Made by a program: the position numbers and the translations under genes. From positions 1 to 29,475 of the IMG/VR virus record IMGVR_UViG_3300042892_001290: a DNA stretch of 29,475 nucleotides, one strand, 5' to 3'. This DNA is from a virus. Of this stretch, positions 6,662 to 15,200 are shown piece by piece; the first letter of the stretch is position 1; each line of letters opens with the position of its first letter. The notes beneath the pieces were generated by a model that made no database searches, was not told the DNA's origin, and worked only from the letters and a program-made list of their open reading frames with translations.

Positions 6662-7095
6662 GGATAGACAAACCACGGCAATTGAAAATGCGGGCCGTCT
6701 TTGAGCGTGGCCCAATCGCCGCCCCATTCGATGTGAACCCCCAACTCGGTAGCCGCTGACTTCACAGTGGCGGCGAGGGTTTTGTAGTACGGGAATTTCC
6801 ACGACAACTCGTCGGCATCGACAACGCGATCTGCGTCCCGATCTTCCCAAATCGCCAGGTCAACCGCGCAACTCATGCCGCACTCGTTTGACTCCCGCAA
6901 GTGGCGCGAGCGTAGGGTTTGCGTCTTGCCTAGCGCCAGTAGTTCGCTTTGCCGCTTGGGGGTGCGGACGCCTTCGATGACGATAAACAGCAACGGGGCC
7001 TGCGCCGCCGCACGCTCGACCACCCGCACGAGGTCAGGGTGGACGCCGGATAGGCGGGTCAAGTCCCGTGCGGATAGCTTAAAACCTCTAATCAT
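6658..7095 (-). CDS. endolysin, M15-family peptidase
   Basis: A 145-residue zinc peptidase of the M15 type (L-alanyl-D-glutamate or D-Ala-D-Ala carboxypeptidase-like), which cleaves peptidoglycan cross-link peptides at lysis. Motifs are RTPKRQSELLALGKTQTLRSRH (H65), CAVDL (D79), IEWGGDW and DGPHFQL (H136); H65, D79 and H136 are the likely zinc ligands. The spacing between the first two ligands is longer than the usual SRHxxGxAVD, with an insert containing CGMSC. There is no signal peptide, so holin-dependent export is expected. ATG 7095 is preferred (AGAGGTGGGAG upstream) over a GTG three codons earlier. Confidence 0.88.
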   Translation of the reverse strand: MIRGFKLSARDLTRLSGVHPDLVRVVERAAAQAPLLFIVIEGVRTPKRQSELLALGKTQTLRSRHLRESNECGMSCAVDLAIWEDRDADRVVDADELSWKFPYYKTLAATVKSAATELGVHIEWGGDWATLKDGPHFQLPWFVYP

Positions 7096-7186
7096 TTCTC
7101 CCACCTCTCGGTTTCAAAACTACGAGCCATAGCACGAGCAAAAGCGCGGCGATAAACACAGCGAGCATGGAGTCAACTACTAGCAT
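7088..7186 (-). CDS. 32-residue transmembrane micro-protein
   Basis: A short ORF with GAGG six bases before its ATG. Almost the whole product is one transmembrane helix (residues 8-24, LAVFIAALLLVLWLVVL) with a basic tail (KPRGGR). It overlaps the upstream polar ORF by 14 bp and the endolysin start by 8 bp. Such a peptide next to an endolysin could be a pinholin or antiholin, but no family is recognised. A longer in-frame reading from 7297 has no better start signal. Confidence 0.5.
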   Translation of the reverse strand: MLVVDSMLAVFIAALLLVLWLVVLKPRGGRND

Positions 7187-7343
7187 TCCGAGCCTCGATA
7201 GCCGCTGCTTGGTCGCGTAAAGTGCGCGCCTCATTTGCGAGATATTCAGCATGAACTGGGTCGCCTCTGCCCTCTGCGAACTTGGCCGCAACGTCAAGCT
7301 CCGACGCTTGCTCGCGCAATGTCGGGTAGGGCTCGGGCGTCAC
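7173..7343 (-). CDS. small polar helical protein, unknown function
   Basis: A 56-residue ORF starting with GTG that overlaps the stop of the upstream membrane protein (GTGA). The product is polar and alanine/glutamate-rich with a helical look (LREQASELDVAAKF, then ARTLRDQAAAIEAR). It fills what would otherwise be a hole in the tightly packed lysis cassette. The Shine-Dalgarno sequence is weak and coupling is the likely route of initiation. No family is recognised. Confidence 0.55.
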   Translation of the reverse strand: MTPEPYPTLREQASELDVAAKFAEGRGDPVHAEYLANEARTLRDQAAAIEARNASS

Positions 7344-7651
7344 GGCTTGAATCCATGGTTAACGGCCCACTCACGCGCCATGTAAAAGAGAGCCAAAATT
7401 CCGGCCCACACAAGCCCTTGCAAGGTGTGCCCAATGATTGCGCGGCGTAGGGCAATGCTCTGCGATTCGCGCTCAATTGCGAGCTTCACCCAGCGGCTTT
7501 CGTCAGCCGAAAGTTGATGCTCAAGAGCGTGCTTGATTTCCTCCAGGCTGGTGGCCATGCGCCCGACTTTGTGGGCGATGATTGTGTAATCAACATCGGC
7601 CTGTCGGCGCGCTGGCGTTTCAGGTTCGTACTCGGGGAATGCTTCGCTCAT
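7340..7651 (-). CDS. membrane-anchored coiled-coil protein, possible lysis accessory/antiholin
   Basis: A 103-residue protein with a charged, coiled-coil-like N-terminal region (about 20-65) and a single C-terminal transmembrane helix (about 75-92, HTLQGLVWAGILALFYMA). The topology resembles phage XhlA/haemolysin-type lysis accessories that bind the membrane and act with a holin, but sequence identity to that family is not claimed. It has a strong Shine-Dalgarno sequence (AGGAG) and lies in the lysis cassette upstream of the endolysin. Confidence 0.6.
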   Translation of the reverse strand: MSEAFPEYEPETPARRQADVDYTIIAHKVGRMATSLEEIKHALEHQLSADESRWVKLAIERESQSIALRRAIIGHTLQGLVWAGILALFYMAREWAVNHGFKP

Positions 7652-7659
7652 GCCAACTC

Positions 7660-8010
7660 CTACGGAATCAATGACAAGTTACTACCCGCCACCGCACAGG
7701 TGACGACATTGGCCACGCCTGTGGCCCACGGGTTGTTTAATTCCCGTATCCAGAAGTACAGGCCAACGCTGACCGCAATCAGCGGGACGTAGCCGCCGAC
7801 ACTCATAGACCAGGCAACAATGGGATTGGCCTCTACGCCTAGGCCGCTGTTAATCAGGTACATGGTGGACAGCACATCCACTGTTTTGCACACCGCAAAG
7901 GTGGTGGGCGATGTAATGACATCCTCTATCGTCAGCGTCGGCACAGGTGCCACCGTGCCCAGTGCCAGGATGGCGGCCACTATCGCAAGCCAGGCGCGCA
8001 ATGTTTTCAT
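7660..8010 (-). CDS. multi-pass membrane protein (DUF5658-like), unknown function
   Basis: A 116-residue protein with about three hydrophobic segments: an N-terminal one (5-25), one near 68-88 (YVPLIAVSVGLYFWI), and a C-terminal one (96-115). Between them lies VDVLSTMYLI...GVEANPIV, which recalls the small DUF5658 membrane family. The ATG at 8010 was chosen because GAGG lies upstream and because it follows the preceding micro-ORF stop by two bases. It could be a second holin or a membrane moron; the sequence does not decide. Confidence 0.6.
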   Translation of the reverse strand: MKTLRAWLAIVAAILALGTVAPVPTLTIEDVITSPTTFAVCKTVDVLSTMYLINSGLGVEANPIVAWSMSVGGYVPLIAVSVGLYFWIRELNNPWATGVANVVTCAVAGSNLSLIP

Positions 8011-8012
8011 GG

Positions 8013-8093
8013 TTAGAGCCTCGCAAATTTGATGATGCCCAGCGCCATGCCGTACAGACAGACACATAGAACTAACCACTCAAACCAGCTCAT
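8013..8093 (-). CDS. 26-residue transmembrane micro-protein
   Basis: A very short ORF with a strong Shine-Dalgarno sequence (GGAGG, seven bases before ATG) and an ATGA overlap with the upstream tail-region gene. The product is almost entirely one transmembrane helix (MSWFEWLVLCVCLYGMALGI) ending KFARL. The start signals and exact fit between two genes argue that it is real. It opens the lysis/membrane cassette; its role is unknown. Confidence 0.5.
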   Translation of the reverse strand: MSWFEWLVLCVCLYGMALGIIKFARL

Positions 8094-8584
8094 GGCAAAT
8101 CCTCCACCGGCTCTGGTGGCGGCGGGTTGCGCAGCGCGTATAGGTCTAGCGCCTCTTGTGTGGCACCGTCTATCAACGCTTGTGCAGCGGAGCGGGCCTG
8201 CGCATCGTCCTCGATAGCCGGGTTGTCGATCACGCTGGCCACGCCTTGGGCGCTGTACACCGTCACCGTGGCGGGCTGGGTGACGGGTGGCAGGGTTAAG
8301 CGCCAATGGGCTAACTCCAAGGCCCTCGCGTCAAACAAAAGCGCCATGTCGGCACGCGCTGCGGCGTTGGTCACGGCGGTGGCCTCGGTGGCATCCTTCA
8401 CCATGGTTATCTCGGCCAGTTCCTCGGCGGTGGCGGTACGCATGCCAGCCAGGTGACCCAGCAGGATGGTGCGCAGTTCGTTTTGCCGAACTTCACTCAC
8501 TTGGGACGCCACCAGCGCGCGGCCCCGGTTTTGAATGTCGGCCTCGGTCCAGACATCGTTAGCCATCAAATTGACGTAGCTCAT
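8090..8584 (-). CDS. tail-region protein, possible tail fibre accessory/chaperone
   Basis: A 164-residue protein encoded directly after the large lectin-like tail protein. ATG 8584 follows AAGGAG and overlaps the upstream stop (TAATG), so an 11-residue upstream extension is rejected. It is mostly helical and alanine-rich, with an acidic proline-rich C-terminus (PPPPEPVEDLP). Small proteins in this position commonly assist tail fibre assembly, but no family match is claimed. Confidence 0.6.
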   Translation of the reverse strand: MSYVNLMANDVWTEADIQNRGRALVASQVSEVRQNELRTILLGHLAGMRTATAEELAEITMVKDATEATAVTNAAARADMALLFDARALELAHWRLTLPPVTQPATVTVYSAQGVASVIDNPAIEDDAQARSAAQALIDGATQEALDLYALRNPPPPEPVEDLP

Positions 8585-11385
8585 TAGTTGCTCCTTACGG
8601 CCATGACGGACACCCACACCGTGCTACCGGGCGCCACGGCAAAGGTGACGGTTTCGGCAAAGCCATCGGTGTTGACGGTGTAGTCTTTGGATGCGCCCAG
8701 GCGCTTGAGCGTGCCCGCGCTGTAGACCGCTTTGGTGGTGTAGCCCTTGGGCAGGACAAAGGCCACCTGACTGGTCACCGCGTCAAAGTCAAAGAACACC
8801 GGGGTTTTGCCCAGCGCTTTGCGTGCGATGTCTTTTCGGCGCAGTTCGTCGCGCAGGTACATGGCCGGTGCGTAAACCTTGCCACTACTTGCACCACCCG
8901 TGATTACCACACCCTCATTGGCTGATAGGCTTGTGAGCGCGCCCGTGGTGGTGGCTTCGCTGTCAACGCGCAACAGGTCACGGAAGCCACTGCGGCCCCA
9001 GCTAGTACCTACGTGCAGCACATCGGCTACATCGTCATAGGCCAGGGCGGTGACTGCGGTAGAGCTGCCCGCAATCGTGCACTGGGCATTGGTTTGAAAC
9101 AGGGGCAACTCGGTGCGGTAAATATGCGCGATCTGGTCGGCGCTGGGTGCGGTGGCGGTGATGCGAACCAGGCTAAACAGTGTGCCTGGGTTGGCGCTAT
9201 TGCCGATTTGCAGCGCATCGCCCGTGCCCACACTACCCGCCAGCGCGGCGGAATGCTTTTGCACGCCGTTGACGTATACCAATAACACACCGGCCACCCG
9301 CACCACGGCGACATGATTCCAAGCGCTCACATTGACCACGCCAGCGATGCTGGTGCTAGTTGACGCAACAGATACCTGCACCGTACCTACGTCACCGGCT
9401 ATGTACACATACAGTTTTGATGCGCCACCGCGATTGGCCAAATACTGCGCACCCCCTAGATTGGCGGGGTTCACCCAGCCCATGATGCAAAAGTCGCCGG
9501 TCCCAAAATTCAGGTCAGTGTTGTAAGGCTGCTCCAGGTAGTTGGCCACGCTCCAACCGGAGTAAGCCACCAGGGCCGCGCCCGAAGCCACGGCGGTTTT
9601 GGTCAGCGAGCCATTAACCACCAGGCCTTTGTTTTTGACGCTGCGGTCTGCGTCGGCCAGCTTGACGCTGATGTCATCCAGGCTGACAGTGCCCGTAGAG
9701 TAGCAACTCACCAAGAGTACATGGCTAGTGGCCGTGGCAACAAACGTGGCAACGGTAATGCCAGATGCAATGGGGTAAATATCCAAGACACTACCGCCAC
9801 CTACGGCCACTTCCACGTTGGCCGACCCCGCCACCTTGTTGATGGTTAGTGCGTAGCTGCGACCCACCACCAGGCCGCTCAGTGTTTGACTGCGCCCGCC
9901 GCGATTGCTGACGTCTACCCCCGTTAAATTGAGGTAGCCCGACGCATTCCAGGCGCTAGAGCCCGTGCCGGTGTTGGCTGCCGTCCAGCTTGATATGTCC
10001 GTGGCAAACGTCCCGTTGGCCACCAGCTCACCGCTGGCGGTAATCGTCCCCGCCGTGGTGTCGGCAAGGTAGGCCCCGCGTATGTCGCCCAGGAGCCAGC
10101 CGCTGTTGTAGGCGTTGGTGATGTAGGCCACCATGCCTTTGGTGGGGGTGGCTGGGTTTTCTTTGAGAATGGTTAGGCCGGATGCGCCACGCCCAACAAC
10201 ATGATTTTTTGTAGCCGCAGGGGCAGCCGTGGCGTTTTCCGCAGGGACGGTGTTGATTGAGTAATAGTTACCGGCAAACGCAGCCGCTAGGCCCACCAAA
10301 GATACCGAATACCACCCAGTAGCAACCCCAAGAAAGTGCCCATACGCCATTTGCTGGCCAAACATGCTGACACCTAAAACACCAACGGTAGTGCTGCTAT
10401 TCACCACCGTGCCGTCATCCTTAATCACACTCACGCCGCCTGCGGTGGCTACCGCGACGGTGGGCACGGGCATGCCTGTGGCGGGGTCGATGGGGGCGGT
10501 GTCTAGGACGGTGATAGCCACATCGTTTACAAACTGGTTGACAATCAATCGCCCCGTGACCATGGATGCGGTGGAGTAAACGTTTCTACTGGCGATGCCT
10601 CGCGGGTTGAATGTGTATTCCGTGCGGTCGAAGAAGCGGGAGCCGCCGTCCGCCACAAAGTTGACGATAGACAAAACGCCATATGCACCGCTGGAGCCGC
10701 CGACAAGCAATGCGCCATCCCTTGCGGCCACGCTAGTTACCAAAGATGACCCGTAGCTGATGGTTGTCCACCCGGCTAGTTGCCCTGTAAACACCATCCA
10801 CATCGGGCACCCGGTTTGCGTCAGGTCATAAATAACCACCCGCGCCGTTTCCGCCACCACCGCCACCTGCGCCGGAAACTCGCGCACGTTGCCCCGGAAA
10901 ATCTCGGTCTGTGTACTGGCACTGGTGGGCGCGTAAAACTTGCCGTCTGCCGTGCTTTGGTACGCACCGCCTGTGACGCTGCCACACGCCGCCCAGCCTG
11001 CCGCGTTGCTTGCGGCTTGCCCACCCCAAGTGCCGGTAAATCCCAGCGCCTCGGTGTACCAGCTCTTATCGGCACAGCGCTTGCGCCAGGCGCCGCCGTC
11101 GCTGTCTTTGGATGTGTCGTAAATGATGGCCTTCACGACTGCACCAAAATGGATAGACCGGGACATGGCCGCAAGCTGCTCGGCGGGCGCAGTGCTCGCG
11201 GCCCACGCGGCAATGGCGGCGTCTCGCGCGGCGGTGGCCTCGGCGCCTTGCGTCAGGTTGGCCACTTCCAGGGCGTTGGCCTCGGTAACGAAACCTGGCA
11301 GGGCCGCCATAAAGGCATCGGCGCGGCTTGCGAAATTAACCGAGTCCGACCGGCTGGGTGGGGTGGGGAGTTGGGAGAGTGCCAT
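8584..11385 (-). CDS. large receptor-binding tail protein with lectin-like domains
   Basis: A 933-residue protein, probably the host-recognition tail fibre or tip protein. Residues 1-165 form a helical, alanine-rich attachment region. About 170-445 is beta-rich with propeller-like repeats. About 452-577 looks like a carbohydrate-binding module of the CBM4/9 type (GELVANGTF...SSW...SLDDISVKL). About 600-758 is a LamG/concanavalin-like domain (FGTGDFCIMGWVNP, WNHVAVVRVAG, VYVNGVQK). The last 160 residues are again beta-rich. It starts in a TAATG overlap with the baseplate gene. Binding of surface polysaccharide is inferred from the two lectin-like modules; no endosialidase chaperone or protease motif is seen. 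Confidence 0.75.
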   Translation of the reverse strand: MALSQLPTPPSRSDSVNFASRADAFMAALPGFVTEANALEVANLTQGAEATAARDAAIAAWAASTAPAEQLAAMSRSIHFGAVVKAIIYDTSKDSDGGAWRKRCADKSWYTEALGFTGTWGGQAASNAAGWAACGSVTGGAYQSTADGKFYAPTSASTQTEIFRGNVREFPAQVAVVAETARVVIYDLTQTGCPMWMVFTGQLAGWTTISYGSSLVTSVAARDGALLVGGSSGAYGVLSIVNFVADGGSRFFDRTEYTFNPRGIASRNVYSTASMVTGRLIVNQFVNDVAITVLDTAPIDPATGMPVPTVAVATAGGVSVIKDDGTVVNSSTTVGVLGVSMFGQQMAYGHFLGVATGWYSVSLVGLAAAFAGNYYSINTVPAENATAAPAATKNHVVGRGASGLTILKENPATPTKGMVAYITNAYNSGWLLGDIRGAYLADTTAGTITASGELVANGTFATDISSWTAANTGTGSSAWNASGYLNLTGVDVSNRGGRSQTLSGLVVGRSYALTINKVAGSANVEVAVGGGSVLDIYPIASGITVATFVATATSHVLLVSCYSTGTVSLDDISVKLADADRSVKNKGLVVNGSLTKTAVASGAALVAYSGWSVANYLEQPYNTDLNFGTGDFCIMGWVNPANLGGAQYLANRGGASKLYVYIAGDVGTVQVSVASTSTSIAGVVNVSAWNHVAVVRVAGVLLVYVNGVQKHSAALAGSVGTGDALQIGNSANPGTLFSLVRITATAPSADQIAHIYRTELPLFQTNAQCTIAGSSTAVTALAYDDVADVLHVGTSWGRSGFRDLLRVDSEATTTGALTSLSANEGVVITGGASSGKVYAPAMYLRDELRRKDIARKALGKTPVFFDFDAVTSQVAFVLPKGYTTKAVYSAGTLKRLGASKDYTVNTDGFAETVTFAVAPGSTVWVSVMAVRSN

Positions 11386-12275
11386 TAGGTGAGTCCTTCA
11401 ATTTCAAGGCTGCAAAAAGACGTATCGGGGTAAGCGACATCAATAGAAAAGTCGCGGTAATAGCCGAACATCGTCAAGGGCTCGAAGCCAGCGGTTTCGG
11501 TTGCAAGCCAAGCGCATGGGGTGGCCCGTAGGTCGGCAAGCACCCGCTGCACTTTGTTGAGCTGGGCGCGTGCCAGCATGAGCCGTGCGGTCATGCGTTT
11601 GCTGTACGCGCGCCGGGTAAAGGTGGTGACGCCGAACGCGTCGGTGTCTTTGCGGCTGTAGTCCACGATGCCCGCGGTGGGGCCTGGCAGGGTGTCGCCC
11701 AGCACGTAGACCCCGCCCGCAATGAGCGTGCCGCATTTCGCGTTGCCGCTGCCTGTGACGGTGACTGTGATATGGGCATCAGCGTAGGGCGGTAGGTCCG
11801 TGTAAACCACCTCGGCCAATTGCACACTGGCCTCGAAAAAGTATTGATACCAGTCGGCAATGATCGTGCCGTCCAACACCTTGGTGGCGCTGTAGACAAT
11901 CGCCCCAGCGAGCGCATCGCGCACGGTGATGGCCAGGCTTGAACCCTCTAACCCGAACAGGGCCAGGCCGTTGCACAGGCCGGGTTTGACGACGGTGGTG
12001 AGCGTAGTGGCCGCACTCGTTTGTGTGCTGTTCTCGTTGTCGAACATGGCCCATTTGTTCGAGGGGGCCACGTCCGCCCAGTTCGCCACGTCGGACTCGG
12101 GAATGGTTGCGGTGGTGCCCGCAATGAGGCGCTGGTAGATGCGCTGCGTTGTTGTGCGCAACACCTTGTCGCCCACGATGTAGGCCGTGCCCGCATTCCA
12201 TGCGGTGTAGGTTTCCGCGGCGGTGGTACTCACCAGCATGGCGCTGGTTATGGTGATTGGTTTGATTACTTTCAT
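11385..12275 (-). CDS. distal tail/baseplate protein with N-terminal carbohydrate-binding motif
   Basis: A 296-residue protein that starts in an ATGA overlap with the end of the tape measure gene, the place of the distal tail or tail-tip proteins. Residues 21-68 (YTAWNAGTAYIVGDKV...YQRLIA...W) carry the pattern of a CBM5/12-like chitin/carbohydrate-binding module often found in phage baseplates. The middle is a beta-sandwich-like region, and the C-terminus (YYRDFSIDVAYP...CSLEIEGLT) is reminiscent of a tail-hub protein ending. The exact counterpart in lambda (M/L/I) is not clear. Confidence 0.65.
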   Translation of the reverse strand: MKVIKPITITSAMLVSTTAAETYTAWNAGTAYIVGDKVLRTTTQRIYQRLIAGTTATIPESDVANWADVAPSNKWAMFDNENSTQTSAATTLTTVVKPGLCNGLALFGLEGSSLAITVRDALAGAIVYSATKVLDGTIIADWYQYFFEASVQLAEVVYTDLPPYADAHITVTVTGSGNAKCGTLIAGGVYVLGDTLPGPTAGIVDYSRKDTDAFGVTTFTRRAYSKRMTARLMLARAQLNKVQRVLADLRATPCAWLATETAGFEPLTMFGYYRDFSIDVAYPDTSFCSLEIEGLT

Positions 12276-15200
12276 GCAGCCACCATTTGCAAACTGTTGC
12301 CGTCGGGCGTTACGCGCTCGAGAATCTTGGCGGTTTTGTTTGTGTTAGAGGCGGTGGCGCGCGCCTCGATGCGCAGGTTGGACACCTCGGCTGTCAAACG
12401 CTCCACCAGGGCCTCCAAGCGGGAGCTGTCACTTGAGAACATGCCGCGTGTTTGGCTGGCGTTGTAGATGCGGCTGGGGCCGGTCACTTCCAGCTCGGGG
12501 CCGTTCTCACCCACCAAGCGCATGCCGCCTGCGTGGAAGCCGCCCGCGGCGAACGCTGGCGTTCCGCCCAGTGCGGTTACCACGGCGCGCAGGCCCGCAG
12601 CGGTCAGGCCGCCGCTCGATTCGATAGCGCGGGTAATGGCGCGGGTGCTGTCGTCCAACAACACCAGGGAGGCGTCGATGCCGTCCAACAGGGCCAGGCT
12701 GTCGGCTTGGTAGTTGGCCGGTGCACTGGATTCGAGCTGGTCCGCGATGGTGCCGCTCTGCGCGAACAGCGTCGAGGTGGCCACTGCCCAATCCGCCCGA
12801 CTGCTTGCGGTGTTCTGCAACGCGCTGGTGAGGCCCGGTAGCGCCGCGGTGAGCTTGTCTGCGTAGTTGGCTTTATCGGAGCCGCTGGTGGCCAGCGCAA
12901 GCGCGTAGTTCTTAGCGAAATCGCGCTGTTGCAGGTCGGTGCTTTGCGCAGCATCGAGCTGGCCACCACGCGCGGCGCGCACCGCTTCGCGCAAGCTGTT
13001 TGCGCTGGCGGACATTTGCTGCGCGAGCGCCTTCTGCGACTCGTAGTATTTAACAGTTTCCTCGCGCAGCTTTTGCAGCGCGGGCACGCTCTTGCTGGCT
13101 TGGGCGGCCCACCGGTCCACGGCACCGGCGTAGTCCAACGCGGCGCGGGCGGCGGCCTGGTCGGACGCAATCTTGGTGGTGGTGGCCTGCGCCGCTGCGT
13201 TCTGCGCTGCGGTGAGTGCGGCTTGCGCGGTGACTACGGCCTGCGCGGCACTGGCCAGCGCGGCGTCGCCACCCGACAGCGTAGTGTTCAGTGCGCGGTA
13301 GCGCGGGTCGGCTTTCAGGCCCGCCACGTCGGGGCTGTATGTGGTAGAGGCCCAGCCCAAAGTGTTGGTGTAGCTGGTGTACCCGATGCTGTTGAACGGG
13401 TTGAGCCGGTTGGTCGCGGGGTTGTAGTTGTAGGCGGCGTTGTCTTCACCGCTGGAGTTGAGGCGGATAGAGGTGCCGTGTGGGCTGTAGGCACCAGCCA
13501 AGCCCCGCAGCTCTGCGTTTTTGTTCTGGTAGAACGCAACGGTGCTCTCCCGCGCGGTCTGCGCCGTACCTAGCTGTGTGGAGTTCGCGGCAACCACCGC
13601 GGCGGCTGCGACGGCGGCGGCGCTGTTCCCGGTTGCCGTAGCGTTTGCCGAGTCGAGCGCGGCGCTGCTTGGGGCGCCCGCCGTGGCGTTGATGATGTCC
13701 AGCGCTGCGCGAATGCTGGCCGCGGACATGACACCCGACGGGCTTATGTTGGCTTTGTCACCAATGATGTCGGTGCGCGCAGCGGCAATGCTGTCCACCA
13801 GCTTTTTGATGCCCCCGGCCGTGCTGGTGAGCACCGCTTGCAAGGTGTCCACGTCGGCGGCGATGGTGGCGAACGCGCCGGACAAGTTAATAAGGGTGGC
13901 GTATGTCTTGCGGCCCGCCTCGGTGCTTACGTCCTGCGCGTTGACTAAATCCCGATACCCTTCGATAGACTCGGGCAGCGCGATGTTCATAGCGCCGAAT
14001 TGCTTTTGCAGCGATTGCAGGGTGTTGGCGTGGCGTTCTTCCTCGGTGTAGAACGCCTCGTAGTAGGCGGCCATCGAGGTTTGGTATTTCTCCAAACCGC
14101 CCAGCGCGTCCACTATCTGGCTGGCTACATCGCCACCGGCTTGGCTCACGCCCAGCAACGATTTGCCCATCACATCGAACATGCCATTCACCACGGCGAT
14201 GCTGCCCGATAAGCGCAGAAGGGTGTCGGCGGCGCCTTCACCTTCGCGCACGTATTGGAGGTTGACCACCGTAGCGGCTGCGCCGTCAGCGATGCTCTTG
14301 AACATCGCCTCGATGGCTTTCTTGTTGGCTTCGGCGTCGGCACCTAGCGCCAGGCGCACGTCTTGCGAGTACCCGGTTATGGCGTCCGTGCTGGCGCCCA
14401 GTGACTCGGCGAGCTGCGCGGTCTGCTTCTGGATGGCGTTAAACGTCTTGCCCAGCGCGTTGGATTGTTTGCTGTCGAGGTCGCTGTAGTTGGTGCCGCT
14501 GCTCTTACCGCTGGCGCCAATGCCGAACAAACCTTTGCTACCGTCGTTCTGCCAATCTTGGAAGTTGCGGCCGGAGAAGCCGTCGCTGTTGAACTTGCCG
14601 GTTAAGCCCTGGCCCGTGGTGTACTCTTTACCACCACCGAAGTCACCCAGCGCTGCGGCGCCGAGCAAGGCCCAACCCCACACAGGGATAGCGGCCAGCG
14701 CGGAGCCCACCGCGGAGCCTGCGGACAAGCCGGTGGCGACACCGGTTTGCCCTGCGGCGGTGTAGGCGGCGGCTGCGGCCGAGGTTTCGATGCCCGCGAA
14801 GCCTGCGGATATGCCGGTGCTGAAACTCCCGCCGATAGCGGATAGCGACGAGCCTGCAATCTCCACGGTGCCCAGGTAGCTACCTACTTTGCCGAGCAAC
14901 CCGCTGCCCTCCACCGCTTTGGAGCCCAACGAACCGAAAGACCCGAACGAGCCAATCGCGCCGGACACGCCTTCGGTGACAGGCCGAATTAGCGCCTGCA
15001 CCACAATGGAAATAGGTTTCTTGAGTTCTGCGATTATGACTTCGCGCAGCGCTTTCGCGCCCACTTCCCCGCCCTCCACGAGGCCCGTGGTGATGGCGTC
15101 GGCCACTGATTTATTCAGGGTGGCTAGGTTGTCTTTTGCCAGCTTGTCCACGGCACGCGCACCGGCTGCGGCTGCGGAGTCGTACACCTTGCTTGCCAGG

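Noticed and set aside
8584-11385. A diversity-generating retroelement acting on the tail protein
   Set aside because: No reverse transcriptase or template repeat is visible in the window and the C-terminus has no C-type lectin signature.
12929-13573. A 214-codon + strand frame, and others of similar size across 12.4-17.6 kb
   Set aside because: All are antisense to the tape measure gene, with no start signals and no recognisable domains.
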